A DNA stretch of 64,000 bases from Marinicella sediminis (GTDB lineage: Bacteria; Pseudomonadota; Gammaproteobacteria; Xanthomonadales; Marinicellaceae), in contig NZ_MVBD01000003.1 of NCBI RefSeq assembly GCF_002000055.1, positions 307,327 to 371,326 on the forward strand. The letters run 5' to 3'. Made by a program: the position numbers and the translations under genes. A model generated the notes under the pieces. It worked only from the letters and a program-made list of their open reading frames with translations. It had not been told where the DNA came from and ran no database searches. Shown one piece after another: positions 9,254-19,345 of this stretch (the first letter of the stretch is position 1; every line of letters begins with the position of its first letter).

Positions 9254-10330
9254 TCAGGAACCCAGTAACCTGATTTTGAGCCAGCGGGCTAAGCGCATCA
9301 GGGGTTGTTCGATCCATCGATAGTGCAAGGTGCTGTAGCCAATGGTCAGCAGCATGATCAGGAATAACCACAGTAAGGGATATTCGCTGTTGCTTTTCAG
9401 CCATTGTTGCCAGCCCAGGGCAAAGACCAGCGCAATAACCAGGGTGTGTGACAGGTAGATGCTGTAAGAAGCACCGCCCAACAGCAAGGATAATTTCGGT
9501 AACAGTTGGCGACCACGGAGCTCCAGTTCGATCAATGTCATGGTAAGACAAACCGCAGCGGTGCCAAAAATCAGCACCCTGGGAATCACCAGCTGATGAT
9601 CAATCAATGAGGTTTCCAGCACAGATTGTTGTAAGACCACAGCTGCCACCAGCAAACCCAGTCCGCCAATCAATGGGGTCAGCAAGTTCAGGCGCCTGTG
9701 CGCAAAGAAATGTCCGATCAGGCAGCCAGCGAAAAACTCCAGACAGTAAGGAGAAAAGGCAAAATCCCAAAAATTTGGTGGGGTGGTTGCTGATGGACTC
9801 ATTGCCTGCCAACCATGAAAGCCTGTAATCAGCAGCATCATGATCAGTATTGCGGTGAGCTTGTGGCGCACAGGTAACAGCAGAATGGCAGCAAATAACA
9901 GGTAAAAATACAGTTCGTATTGTAAGGTCCAGGCCACCTGGATGAGTAGATTGGCGGTGGTTGGTTCAGTGAGCCAGAATGAGCCCCATACATTAACGTT
10001 GTCGTTTAACAGAGCCGGATACAGGCTGACAATCAGCACAGCCAAGGCAAAGTAAGGCCAGTAGCCAAAATATATGCGGGTGGCCCGTTTAAAGGCAAAA
10101 TCAAGCACCGGTCTGGTGTGGTGTTGTTGTCTGGTGGTGATCCACATGATGTAGCCACTGATCACAAAAAAGAAATCCACTCCGGCGTAACCCAACCAAT
10201 AAGCTGCATGCATGAGCGGGTTGTCCAGTGAACCGCTGATGCTGTTGTATTGTAAGGAGAAGTGAAAAAGCAGCACGGCAATGGCCGCCATGGCCCTGAG
10301 AAACTGGATGTTGATCAGGGTAGGCATCAT
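9254..10330 (-). CDS. Acyltransferase 3 family membrane protein (OafA-like)
   Basis: Predicted 358-residue integral membrane acyltransferase. The N-terminus carries the family motif NIQFLRAMAAIAVLLFHF, with the catalytic-type R-x-x-A and H residues, followed by GYAGVDFFFVISGYI. About ten membrane segments extend to the C-terminus. Family members O-acetylate or O-acylate surface polysaccharides, peptidoglycan or secreted metabolites. The frame is open 22 codons further upstream, but the ATG pair at 10330/10327 is preferred because a TTTGGAG ribosome site lies just upstream. Nothing in the flanks identifies the acceptor. Confidence 0.88.
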   Translation of the reverse strand: MMPTLINIQFLRAMAAIAVLLFHFSLQYNSISGSLDNPLMHAAYWLGYAGVDFFFVISGYIMWITTRQQHHTRPVLDFAFKRATRIYFGYWPYFALAVLIVSLYPALLNDNVNVWGSFWLTEPTTANLLIQVAWTLQYELYFYLLFAAILLLPVRHKLTAILIMMLLITGFHGWQAMSPSATTPPNFWDFAFSPYCLEFFAGCLIGHFFAHRRLNLLTPLIGGLGLLVAAVVLQQSVLETSLIDHQLVIPRVLIFGTAAVCLTMTLIELELRGRQLLPKLSLLLGGASYSIYLSHTLVIALVFALGWQQWLKSNSEYPLLWLFLIMLLTIGYSTLHYRWIEQPLMRLARWLKIRLLGS

Positions 10331-10888
10331 GAGCGTGCTCCAAACAAAGGTTGGATCATTGTTGGTAGTCCGGGCAGGTGAAAAAGTGATCTGCACAAGC
10401 CTGGCACAGCAGCAGGATGGTTGGTCTTGTGGTCTTCACAATGCTCATAAGCAGGTAGTTACTGGTTCCAGGTCTAGGTCATCGGTACATCATACGCGCC
10501 GCTGGTGGTGGATCGCTGATGCTGTGATTTGATTATACTTAATTATCACTTTCAAGGGCGCTAAAACTGCCTGAAATGGCTGGAAAATCACTGGTTTTAC
10601 AACTATTTTCGGGTCAGTTGTTAAATGATAAATGGCTATTAATCAAAGGTAAAAGTTACATAAAAATCAGAAAGATGGTTGATTATTAAGCACTTAAATG
10701 TAAAAAAGCCAGTGGGTGGCTGTGCATAATGAAAAACTGACCGATAAAAATATGTTAAGAAAATGTGAAAAAAAATAAAATGTATCTTTTTTTTAACAAA
10801 TGAAAGTGTTAGTATGTGCCGGATAGGGAATCTATATAGATGCAATTTTTTGAGTTAACTCATGGACAACAATTTGGAGAACATATAA
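10331..10888. other. Intergenic region upstream of the TonB receptor
   Basis: A 558-bp spacer between the divergent acyltransferase and TonB-receptor genes. From about 10540 onward it is distinctly AT-rich. It contains a weak leftward terminator-like element at 10702-10721 (AGCCA/TGGCT stem running into six T on the minus strand) and a perfect 12-bp palindrome ATCTATATAGAT at 10830-10841, just upstream of the receptor. A TATA-like core in that palindrome could be a -10 element, but no convincing -35 box is paired with it. I see no coding sequence with credible composition here. Confidence 0.5.
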
Positions 10889-13477
10889 ATGAAAATGAAA
10901 CGTAATCCTATTACTAATGCTGTGCAAAAAGCATTATTTACAGGTTTTATCGCTTCTTCAGCTTTCGGAACTGTCGCACTTGCGCAAGACGACGAGAACG
11001 TAGAAGAGCAAGGTAAAATCACTGTAACGGGTTCGCGTATTAAACGTTCAGACGTTGAAGGCGCATTACCTGTAACAGTTATTACCCGGGAACAAATCGA
11101 ATTAAGTGGTGAGTCAAACGCTGCTGACTTCCTGCGTAACCTGACTTTCAACAGTGCAGGTTCACTGAGACCACAATCAGGTAGCTCTGCTCAGGGCGAA
11201 TCTTCATTGAACCTGAGAGGTATCGGTGCTTCCAGAACTCTGGTATTGGTTGACGGTCGTCGTCTGGCCAAAGCCCCAGGTACTGGTGCTACACAAGACT
11301 TGAACACCATCCCAATGGGTGCGATCGAGCGTATCGAAGTTCTGTCTGACGGTGCTTCTGCGATTTACGGTTCTGACGCCATCGGTGGTGTTGTGAACGT
11401 AATCACCCGTAAAGATTACCAGGGTGCTGAAATCATGATCGGTGGTGCGGAAGTTTCTATTCCAACCAACGGTGGTGAGCGTGAAGAGGGTTCTATCCTG
11501 TTCGGTGCTGCTGGCGACAGATCAAGCATCACTGTAGGTATGTCCTGGAACGATCGTGAGATCATCTTCGCCCGTGACCTGCCTTGGTCTGCTGGTACTG
11601 GTGCTTCTCTGTTCGGTAACAACTTCTCTGTTGTTGGTGCTGACGGCGGTGTAACTTTCGGTTTCATCCCAACTGCCAATGACAACTACTGTGGTTTCGC
11701 TGCTAACACAGCATTCTTCCAGTCTGCTGACGGCCTGTGTCGTTATGACTTCACTCAAGTAAGTGCTGACGAAGCTTCGATCGAAAACAGATCTTTCTAC
11801 GCCAAAGCTGAGCATGAAGTGAATGACAACTGGAGCCTGTTTGGTAACGCTTCATATTCGAAAACCAATTCTTTCGGTCGTTATGCGCCTGTACCGGATG
11901 CACGTTTCTTTGATGATCCTGCAAACCCAGTATTCTTCGCACTGACTCCTACCAGCCCGAATAACCCAACCAACCCAGCTTCTCCGCTGTATGATCCTTC
12001 ATTGGGTCTGGATCCACAACCAATGGATTGGTGGCACCGTTTTGATGCAGTAGGTCCTCGTGACAGTACTGTTGGTACCACTTTGACTGACATGTTGTTG
12101 GGCACCACTGGTGTGATCGGTAATGCTGAAGTTGAGTTTGGTGTACGTCACACCAATAACGTTCGTACTGATGTGGGCAGAAACTACCTGTTGAGATCTG
12201 TTGCACAGCAACTGATCGAAAACGGTGAATACTCTCTGGCTAACCCATACGGCAACCCAGATGCACTGCAACGCATGAGAATTACTGTTTTCCGTGATTC
12301 TAAATACGATCAAAACGAGTACTACGGTACGGTTTCTTTCGATGCATTCGACATGGCCAACGGTCCTGTTTCAATGGCGATTGGTGCTGAGTACCGCGAA
12401 GAGAAATACGTTGATCAATACGATCCACAATCTGAGTCTGGCGCCGTAGGTGGTTCAGCTGGTAACTCTGCGGGTGGTAACCGTGACGTGACCTCAATTT
12501 TCTTCGAGGCATTGGTTCCTATCCTGGACAACCTGGAAATGAATCTGGCTGGTCGTTACGATGATTACTCTGACTTTGGTTCTGAGTTCTCACCTAAAGC
12601 TTCTTTCAGATGGCAGCCAATGGACAACCTGACTGTTCGTGCTTCTTACGGCCAAGGTTTCCGTGCTCCTACTCTGGACATCCTGACTCAACAGCCTTCA
12701 TTCTCAGCTGATTCTGTTCGTGATCCTGTGACTTGTGAATTGGCAGTTGGTGATCCTGACTCGTCTTGTCAGATCAACGCTCAAGTGATTGCTAACAGCT
12801 CACTGCAAGCTGAGACTTCTGATCAGTTCGCCATCGGTGTGGCTTATGAGCCAACTGACTGGTTCAACATGACTGTTGACTACTTTGATATTGAAATTGA
12901 TAACCGTATCCGTGGTTTCTCTTCACAAACCCTGATTGACTTCCCTGAGCGTGCTCCGGCTGGTTTGGGCTGTGAGCGTGACGCTTCTGGTCGTATCACC
13001 CAATGTATCCGTGGTTTCGGTAACCAAGGTGAGTACAAAATCAGTGGTCTGGATCTGAACTTCCGTTTCAACTATGAGTTGTTCGGTGGTAACGTAACCA
13101 ACAACCTGCAAATCTCTCACATGCTGAACCAACAGTTGTCACAAACTGACGGTACTCTGAGTGATGACATTGTAGGTACTGACGGTCTGCCTGAGCAACG
13201 CGCTGTTTTGAACAACGTATACGCTTATGGCGATTGGTCTTTGGCTTACAACATCAACTACATTGATGGTCAGGAAACTGTAGGTTCATGGACTACCCAT
13301 GACGTACAAGTTAACTACTTTGCTCCTTGGGACGGTAAATTCACCGTTGGTGTTCGTAACGCCGGCGAGAAATTCCCACCAATCGATCAAGGTAACCAAG
13401 GTTCTCGTGACTACGACTTCAACCTGTATGATGGTTATGGTCGCATTACCTACTTCAGATACACTCAATCTTTCTAA
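10889..13477 (+). CDS. TonB-dependent outer-membrane receptor
   Basis: An 862-residue outer-membrane receptor. Residues 1-32 form a signal peptide ending in ALAQ. Residues about 40-165 form the plug, with the TonB-box-like ITVTGSRIKR and the plug motif IGASRTLVLVDGRR; the remainder is a 22-strand-type barrel ending in an aromatic Phe (TYFRYTQSF). The ligand cannot be read from sequence. Members with this plug type often import peptides or oligosaccharides. Codon use is strikingly uniform (GGT, CGT, AAC, GCT), unlike most neighbours, which suggests very high expression. A strong UUCG-loop terminator follows immediately. No partner transporter is adjacent. Confidence 0.93.
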   Translation: MKMKRNPITNAVQKALFTGFIASSAFGTVALAQDDENVEEQGKITVTGSRIKRSDVEGALPVTVITREQIELSGESNAADFLRNLTFNSAGSLRPQSGSSAQGESSLNLRGIGASRTLVLVDGRRLAKAPGTGATQDLNTIPMGAIERIEVLSDGASAIYGSDAIGGVVNVITRKDYQGAEIMIGGAEVSIPTNGGEREEGSILFGAAGDRSSITVGMSWNDREIIFARDLPWSAGTGASLFGNNFSVVGADGGVTFGFIPTANDNYCGFAANTAFFQSADGLCRYDFTQVSADEASIENRSFYAKAEHEVNDNWSLFGNASYSKTNSFGRYAPVPDARFFDDPANPVFFALTPTSPNNPTNPASPLYDPSLGLDPQPMDWWHRFDAVGPRDSTVGTTLTDMLLGTTGVIGNAEVEFGVRHTNNVRTDVGRNYLLRSVAQQLIENGEYSLANPYGNPDALQRMRITVFRDSKYDQNEYYGTVSFDAFDMANGPVSMAIGAEYREEKYVDQYDPQSESGAVGGSAGNSAGGNRDVTSIFFEALVPILDNLEMNLAGRYDDYSDFGSEFSPKASFRWQPMDNLTVRASYGQGFRAPTLDILTQQPSFSADSVRDPVTCELAVGDPDSSCQINAQVIANSSLQAETSDQFAIGVAYEPTDWFNMTVDYFDIEIDNRIRGFSSQTLIDFPERAPAGLGCERDASGRITQCIRGFGNQGEYKISGLDLNFRFNYELFGGNVTNNLQISHMLNQQLSQTDGTLSDDIVGTDGLPEQRAVLNNVYAYGDWSLAYNINYIDGQETVGSWTTHDVQVNYFAPWDGKFTVGVRNAGEKFPPIDQGNQGSRDYDFNLYDGYGRITYFRYTQSF

Positions 13478-13496
13478 ACAGAGATTGATAAACTGG

Positions 13497-13525
13497 AAAA
13501 AGGCGTACTTCGGTACGCCTTTTTT
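13497..13525 (+). terminator. Rho-independent terminator after the TonB receptor
   Basis: Twelve-bp perfect stem (AAAAAGGCGTAC with GTACGCCTTTTT) closed by an extra-stable TTCG tetraloop and followed by a T run. It ends only about 11 bp before the downstream methyltransferase start codon. Confidence 0.93.
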
Positions 13526-13536
13526 ATTGGCTGAAT

Positions 13537-14475
13537 ATGATGGATAAAAAACATTGGACTGCATACTGGCAAACCGGGGTACTTACCTCATTGCCCAATG
13601 ACTTCAAAGAAAATTATGATGGTGAATTGGCTGACTTCTGGGACTCTGTGATGTCTGCCAGCCCCTCTCCAATGAAAGTGCTTGATGTCTGTACCGGTAA
13701 TGGTGCAGTGGCCATTTTATTGAAAGAAATCGCTGTCAGTAATGCTAAAGAAATACACGTGACTGCTGTGGATGCCAGTGACATCAATCCGCAAGTGGTG
13801 CTGCGACACCATCCAAATAAACGTGAAGTAATTGATGACATTCATTTTATTGCAGGTACATTGGTTGAAGAACTGGACCAAAAGCTTGATCCAATATATG
13901 ACCTGATTGTCAGTCAATATGGTATTGAATACTGTGATACTGAAGGCGCGGCCAAAGCAATCTCATATTTACTTAAACCGCAAGGTCGTTTGGTGTTTGT
14001 TGCACATGCTGCAGACACGGCCATACTCAGTTACATGCGTCAGGAAGAGCAGGTATATCAGTTGTTCGATCAAGCCAATGCATGGGAGGATTTGGCCCAA
14101 TTTGGCAGTGGTAAATCCACCGTCAATGGTTTTAAGAATCGGCTCAATGGGTTTATTTCTTATTTAAAGGAAAAGCCGCAGTTCAATTCAATGCCGCTGT
14201 TTAATCAGTGGGGCCAGTCCATGGTGCAATTGATTTCCATGCCCAACCAGACACTTAAGAACCAGCGACGCTCAGTGGCTCAGTTTGTCAGTCAATATCA
14301 AAACTCCCGTAACCGGGCTCTGGACATGTTGAGTGTTTCAGATAAACTGATGGCAGATCCTGAATGGTATCTGACATTTGAGCAACATGGTTTACAGTTA
14401 CAAAAACAAAATGTCATCAGGTACCAGGGAGAACACATCGCTGGTCACAGTTATGAATTCATCAAGCTTCGCTGA
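13537..14475 (+). CDS. Class I SAM-dependent methyltransferase
   Basis: A 312-residue soluble methyltransferase. The SAM-binding motif I is VLDVCTGNGAVAI (about residues 48-60), the acidic loop is AVDASDI, and motif IV is the LIVSQYGIEY segment. The N-terminal HWTAYWQTGVLTSLPNDF is typical of this small family and supports the start at 13537 (a second ATG follows in frame at 13540). The substrate is unknown. The start lies immediately downstream of the TonB-receptor terminator, with no room for a separate promoter, so expression may depend on read-through or a promoter inside the receptor gene. The 3' end overlaps the end of convergent gmk by 14 bp. Confidence 0.85.
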   Translation: MMDKKHWTAYWQTGVLTSLPNDFKENYDGELADFWDSVMSASPSPMKVLDVCTGNGAVAILLKEIAVSNAKEIHVTAVDASDINPQVVLRHHPNKREVIDDIHFIAGTLVEELDQKLDPIYDLIVSQYGIEYCDTEGAAKAISYLLKPQGRLVFVAHAADTAILSYMRQEEQVYQLFDQANAWEDLAQFGSGKSTVNGFKNRLNGFISYLKEKPQFNSMPLFNQWGQSMVQLISMPNQTLKNQRRSVAQFVSQYQNSRNRALDMLSVSDKLMADPEWYLTFEQHGLQLQKQNVIRYQGEHIAGHSYEFIKLR

Positions 14476-15100
14476 TCAATGATTCTATCAATCTTCGGTT
14501 GATGATTTGTTGTTTGGCTGTGGTCATTCTGTTGGCTTTAACAATGGCCTTCAGGCTCTTCAGGGCTTCTTCAAATTCGTCATTGATCACCAGAAAATCG
14601 GCTTTGTGATGATGTTTCAGTTCCGCAATGGCTTTAGTCATGCGGTTGTTGATGACTTCCGTTGAGTCTTGTCCACGGGTTTCCAGACGATCTTTTAATG
14701 CCTGAATACTGGGAGGTAAGATGAAGATACTGATGGCTTCAGGGAAACGTTCTTTGATTTGTTCCGCCCCTTGCCAGTCAATTTCCAGAACCACATCGTG
14801 ACCTTCATCAAGCATTTTTTGTACGGCATCCTGAGATGTTCCATAATAATTGCCAAAAACTTTGGCCGATTCCATGAATACCCCGGCCATCTTCATTTGC
14901 TTGAACTTGGCTTCACTGATGAAGTGATAATTGTAACCATCGATTTCTTTGGGTCTGGCGGTTCTGGTGGTGTGTGAAATGGATAATTTCAAATGGTTTG
15001 TGTCACGGACCAGGGCATTAACCAGAGAGGTTTTGCCGGTGCCTGATGGTGCAGAAACGATGTATAAAGTGCCTGATAAGTCTTGATGTGTCATGGTCAT
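14462..15100 (-). CDS. gmk: Guanylate kinase
   Basis: A 212-residue enzyme, close to the E. coli length, that phosphorylates GMP to GDP with ATP. The P-loop is SAPSGTGKTSL near the N-terminus. The GMP-binding segment includes SHTTRTARPKEIDGYNYHF, and the lid region contains the conserved R-x-x-x-R arrangement around DRLETRGQDS. The start at 15100 overlaps the stop codon of the upstream yicC gene as ATGA, so the pair is translationally coupled; a second in-frame ATG is at 15094. The yicC-gmk order is common in proteobacteria. Confidence 0.96.
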   Translation of the reverse strand: MTMTHQDLSGTLYIVSAPSGTGKTSLVNALVRDTNHLKLSISHTTRTARPKEIDGYNYHFISEAKFKQMKMAGVFMESAKVFGNYYGTSQDAVQKMLDEGHDVVLEIDWQGAEQIKERFPEAISIFILPPSIQALKDRLETRGQDSTEVINNRMTKAIAELKHHHKADFLVINDEFEEALKSLKAIVKANRMTTAKQQIINRRLIESLISEA

Positions 15101-15963
15101 TCGATGTTTTGAATTTGTTCGCGCATTTGTTCAATGGCTACTTTAAGGTCAATGCTGGCGTTAGAGGTCTTCATGCTGGCTGATTTGGAACCTATGGTGT
15201 TGGATTCTCTGTTCAATTCCTGAACCAGGAAATCCAGACGCCTGCCAACAGGCTCTTCGAGTTCAAGGATGCGCTTGAATTCCTTGATGTGTGCATCAAG
15301 GCGATCCAGTTCTTCAGCAATGTCAATTTTTTGTAATTGAAAAGCAAGCTCCTGTTCAAAACGTTCTGCATTCACATCAAGATCAATTTCTGCCAGTTTT
15401 TGTTTCATTTTTTGGGTCAGCTGTTGATTGATCTCAGGTACCTCTGTTCTGATGGTTTGATTGATTTTTTCAACATCATTGATCCGGTCTTTCAGGACTT
15501 GTTTCATTTCCAGGCCTTCACGTTTTCTGGATTCAATCAATTGTAGTATGGTCCGTTCAAGTAATTGCACAGATGACTCATTCAACGCTGACATGTCTGA
15601 AGGTTTTTGAATGATCATTTCGGGCCAGTTAATGTATTGACTGACCTGCATGTTGTTGTTCAATTGATGTTGTTGTGCCATCTCGTCGGCACAGTTCATT
15701 AATTGAGCCAACAACGCATGATTAACATTGAGTTCATTGAGGCTGGTCTCATCATTGGGGTAGAAACGAATAAAGACCGTGACTTTTCCACGGGATAAGC
15801 TGTTTTTAAACATTTTCCTGAAAGTGTGTTCACTGGCCCGGAGGAATTCAGGACATTTGATGGTCAGGTCGAGAAAACGTTGGTTGACAGAGCGAATTTC
15901 GCAGGTCAGTTTGCCTGGATCACTTTCCAGTTCATGAGAGGCGAAAGCCGTCATTGATTGCAT
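15097..15963 (-). CDS. yicC: YicC-family endoribonuclease
   Basis: A 288-residue protein at the usual YicC length. The start MQSMTAFA and the adjacent conserved segment ending EIRSVNQRFLDL are diagnostic. The C-terminal EQMREQIQNIE matches the family's terminal helix, and the central part is rich in coiled-coil-forming residues. YicC proteins are reported endoribonucleases influencing small-RNA turnover; this is family knowledge, not visible here. It is the first gene of the coupled yicC-gmk pair and is divergent from the BNR protein at 16103. Confidence 0.95.
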   Translation of the reverse strand: MQSMTAFASHELESDPGKLTCEIRSVNQRFLDLTIKCPEFLRASEHTFRKMFKNSLSRGKVTVFIRFYPNDETSLNELNVNHALLAQLMNCADEMAQQHQLNNNMQVSQYINWPEMIIQKPSDMSALNESSVQLLERTILQLIESRKREGLEMKQVLKDRINDVEKINQTIRTEVPEINQQLTQKMKQKLAEIDLDVNAERFEQELAFQLQKIDIAEELDRLDAHIKEFKRILELEEPVGRRLDFLVQELNRESNTIGSKSASMKTSNASIDLKVAIEQMREQIQNIE

Positions 15964-16102
15964 GGTGAGTCAAATTTTTTGCTAAAGACTGTCTATTATA
16001 AATGATGAAGCAGGTAAAAATGGCAACAGTTGTGACTTATAGGCTAATGAATAATGTATCCATGCAATGTAAGATGACTACACAAAAAAGAGAGGTATTA
16101 AC

Positions 16103-19100
16103 ATGAACGTTTTAATATGGGTATTGATTGTGCTGTATTCCGGAATGGTTTCAGCGGAAAAAGACAACAAAGATCAGAACGACCCCTTCCAGGGCATTGA
16201 ATTCAGAAGCATAGGCCCGGCACTGATGTCAGGTAGAATCGCTGACATTGCCATTGATCCGAAGAATGAAAATATTTGGTATGTGGGTGTCGGCTCCGGC
16301 GGAGTCTGGAAGACTGAAAATTCAGGTACCACATGGAAGCCGGTATTTGATGATCAATCGGTTTATTCAATTGGAAGCGTGACGTTGGATCCTTCCAACA
16401 GCCAGCGAATTTGGGTTGGAACCGGAGAAAATACCGGCAGTCGGCACGCAGCTTATGGTGATGGTATTTACCTGAGCGAAGACGGTGGTCAAAGCTGGAA
16501 AAACATGGGGCTCAAACAATCGGAGCGGATTTCTACTGTGGTCATACATCCCGGAGACAGCCAAACTTTGTGGGTGGCCGCTCAGGGTCCATTGTGGAGT
16601 AAAGGTGGCCAACGAGGTTTGTATAAATCAACCAATGGTGGTCAGGATTGGAAAAAGGTGCTGGGTGATGATGAATGGACCGGGGTCACCGATGTGGTGA
16701 TGGACCCGAGGAATCCTGATCGCTTGTATGCCGCGACCTGGCAGCGTCACCGCACCGTAGCCGCCTATATGGGTGGTGGTCCTAACACCGCCTTGTACAA
16801 ATCTGAAGACGGTGGTGAACATTGGGAAAAATTGACCAAAGGTTTGCCCCAAGGCAGCATGGGTAAAATAGGTTTGGCGATTTCACCACAAAAACCAGAC
16901 GAAATTTATGCCGCCATCGAACTTGAACGACGCACTGGTGGTATTTATAAATCATTCAATCGCGGTGCTTCATGGAGCAAACAGTCAGACGCTGTTGCCG
17001 GAGGAACTGGCCCTCATTACTATCAGGAGCTTTATGCTTCGCCACACCATTATGATCGTTTGTATCTGATGAGCAATTACATGATCATTTCGGATGATGG
17101 TGGCAAGACATACCGGACCATGAATGAAACCAATAAACACGTGGATAATCATGCCATCGCCTTCAAAGCCTCAGATGAGAACTATGTATTGGTGGGCAGT
17201 GATGGTGGCTTGTATGAAACCTTTGACTTGACAGAATCGTGGAAATTCATTGGCAATCTTCCAGTGACCCAATATTACAAGTTGGCTGTTGATGATGCAG
17301 AACCTTTTTATCACATTTATGGCGGAACGCAGGATAACAACACCCAGGGTGGGCCGTCCCAAACTGACAATGTACACGGTATCAGGAACTCTGACTGGTA
17401 CGTGGTGCTGTTTGGAGATGGGCATCAGCCAGCCACAGAACCAGGTAACCCGGATATAGTCTATGCCCAATGGCAGCAGGGTAATCTGGTGCGGGCTGAT
17501 AAAACCACTGGAGAAATGATCTATATCCAACCACAACCAGGGGCTGGTGAAGAACCAGAGCGTTTTAACTGGGACGCCCCGATTCTGGTCAGTCCACATG
17601 CCAATACCCGATTGTATTTTGGTTCTCAGCGGGTATGGAAGTCGGATGACCGGGGTGACAGCTGGGAAGCCATTTCTCCAGATCTGACCAAAAATCAGGA
17701 ACGCATTGAATTACCCATCATGGGTGGCAAGCAAAGTTGGGATATGCCCTGGGATCTGTTGGCCATGAGTAATTACAACACCCTTACTTCAATCAGTGAA
17801 TCTCCGCTGGTTGAAGGGTTGATTTATGCCGGTACAGATGATGGGCTGATCCAGGTCACTGAAAATGGTGGTCAGAATTGGCGGGAAATCAAAGTTGGCT
17901 CCTTGCCGGGTGTACCTGACATGGCTTTTGTGAATGACATCAAAGCAGATTTACATGATGCCGATACTGTATATGTGGCGCTGGATAATCACAAATATGG
18001 GGACTTTCAACCCTATTTGCTGAAAAGTGAGAACCGGGGTAAGTCCTGGAAAAAAATCAGCAGCGGTTTGCCAAAAGATCATTTGGTCTGGCGACTGGTT
18101 CAGGATCATGTTGATCCCGAGCTGATGTTTTTGGGCACAGAGTTTGGCCTGTATGTCACCACCAGTGGAGGCGATCAGTGGCGTGCCATGAAAGGCGGTA
18201 TGCCGACCATATCCATCAGAGACCTGGCCATTCAAAAACGAGAGGATGACCTGGTGATGGCCACCTTTGGCAGGGGCTTTTATGTATTTGATGATTACAG
18301 TCGGTTAAGAAATTTGGATGATCAGCCTGAATTGGGTGATCAACTGTTTGCGGTTCGTGATGCGCACTGGTACCTGCCGAGAATTGTGCTTGGCTTCAAT
18401 GAAAAAGCTTCTCAGGGTGATGATTTTTATACAGCTAAAAATCCTCCTTTTGGAGCGGTATTCAATTACCACCTGCAGACCGAAATGACAACCCTTGAAA
18501 AGCGTCGGAAAAAAGCCGAGAAAAAAGTCATGGAAAACAATGGAGATATCAGTTTTCCAGGATGGGATGCGGTTGATGCAGAGCGAACCGAACCAGCACC
18601 ACAGGTTTGGCTGACCGTGAAGAACGAGGCTGGTGAGGTGGTCAGACGGGTGGCTGGTACTGCCAACAAAGGATTCAATCAGGTGGCCTGGGATCTGCGC
18701 TACCCCCCGGTTGGGGTATTGGGTAGCGGTGGCAGCTGGTTCTCTGAAGAGCCAGCTGGTATGATGGTGGCTCCCGGTACTTATCAAGTGTCATTGAGTC
18801 ATGAAGTCAATGGACAAATGACCGCTGTGGGTTCCCCCCAATCTTTCGAAGTCAAACCCCTGAGAACGGGTGCTTTGTCTGGTGCTGAACCTGAAGAGGT
18901 GGCGGCTTTCTGGCAGCAACTGTCGGCAACACAACACAAGGCGGCGGTCATGGGCAAGAAACTCAGTGAATCGCTTAAGCGCATGGAGCAGTTGAAATCA
19001 GCCCTGAACCAGTCCATGGCAGAACATGGTGCGCTTGATACCCTTTGGTTTACCCTGAATCAACGCCTGATTTCACTGGATCGACAGTTGAATGGTAATC

Positions 19101-19336
19101 GCTCAAAACAACAGGTGGGCGAAAAAACCAGAATGACCATTGGTGGGCGATTATCTGCAGTGACACTGGGAACCAGTTTGTCTACTTATGGACCAACACC
19201 AACCCACCGTCAATCACTGGCCATTGCCAGCGATGAACTGCAGGCTCTGAGTGAACAAATCAAACAAATCACAGAACAGGAACTGCCGGCATTTGAACAA
19301 CAGTTGGCAGACATCGGTGCACCTTACGTGCATTGA
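16103..19336 (+). CDS. Secreted BNR/VPS10-like beta-propeller protein
   Basis: A 1077-residue exported protein. The signal peptide spans residues 1 to about 19 (ending VSA). Most of the chain (about 30-740) consists of BNR/Asp-box blades with repeated S-x-D-G-G-x-x-W patterns such as SEDGGQSWKNMG and KSEDGGEHWEKL, typical of sortilin/VPS10-like and glycosidase-type propellers. Residues about 830-940 resemble an immunoglobulin/FlgD-like beta domain, and the last 140 residues look helical. Related large proteins are frequent in marine Gammaproteobacteria, often annotated as glycosyl hydrolases without proof. A good AGAGAGG ribosome site precedes the ATG. It converges with a sulfotransferase gene, and a 13-bp inverted repeat lies at the junction. 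Confidence 0.88.
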   Translation: MNVLIWVLIVLYSGMVSAEKDNKDQNDPFQGIEFRSIGPALMSGRIADIAIDPKNENIWYVGVGSGGVWKTENSGTTWKPVFDDQSVYSIGSVTLDPSNSQRIWVGTGENTGSRHAAYGDGIYLSEDGGQSWKNMGLKQSERISTVVIHPGDSQTLWVAAQGPLWSKGGQRGLYKSTNGGQDWKKVLGDDEWTGVTDVVMDPRNPDRLYAATWQRHRTVAAYMGGGPNTALYKSEDGGEHWEKLTKGLPQGSMGKIGLAISPQKPDEIYAAIELERRTGGIYKSFNRGASWSKQSDAVAGGTGPHYYQELYASPHHYDRLYLMSNYMIISDDGGKTYRTMNETNKHVDNHAIAFKASDENYVLVGSDGGLYETFDLTESWKFIGNLPVTQYYKLAVDDAEPFYHIYGGTQDNNTQGGPSQTDNVHGIRNSDWYVVLFGDGHQPATEPGNPDIVYAQWQQGNLVRADKTTGEMIYIQPQPGAGEEPERFNWDAPILVSPHANTRLYFGSQRVWKSDDRGDSWEAISPDLTKNQERIELPIMGGKQSWDMPWDLLAMSNYNTLTSISESPLVEGLIYAGTDDGLIQVTENGGQNWREIKVGSLPGVPDMAFVNDIKADLHDADTVYVALDNHKYGDFQPYLLKSENRGKSWKKISSGLPKDHLVWRLVQDHVDPELMFLGTEFGLYVTTSGGDQWRAMKGGMPTISIRDLAIQKREDDLVMATFGRGFYVFDDYSRLRNLDDQPELGDQLFAVRDAHWYLPRIVLGFNEKASQGDDFYTAKNPPFGAVFNYHLQTEMTTLEKRRKKAEKKVMENNGDISFPGWDAVDAERTEPAPQVWLTVKNEAGEVVRRVAGTANKGFNQVAWDLRYPPVGVLGSGGSWFSEEPAGMMVAPGTYQVSLSHEVNGQMTAVGSPQSFEVKPLRTGALSGAEPEEVAAFWQQLSATQHKAAVMGKKLSESLKRMEQLKSALNQSMAEHGALDTLWFTLNQRLISLDRQLNGNRSKQQVGEKTRMTIGGRLSAVTLGTSLSTYGPTPTHRQSLAIASDELQALSEQIKQITEQELPAFEQQLADIGAPYVH

Positions 19337-19345
19337 TTGAATCGT

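Noticed and set aside
10639..10845. 68-codon minus-strand frame in the AT-rich region before the TonB receptor
   Set aside because: It consists of low-complexity, Phe-rich translation with no motif and poor coding character.
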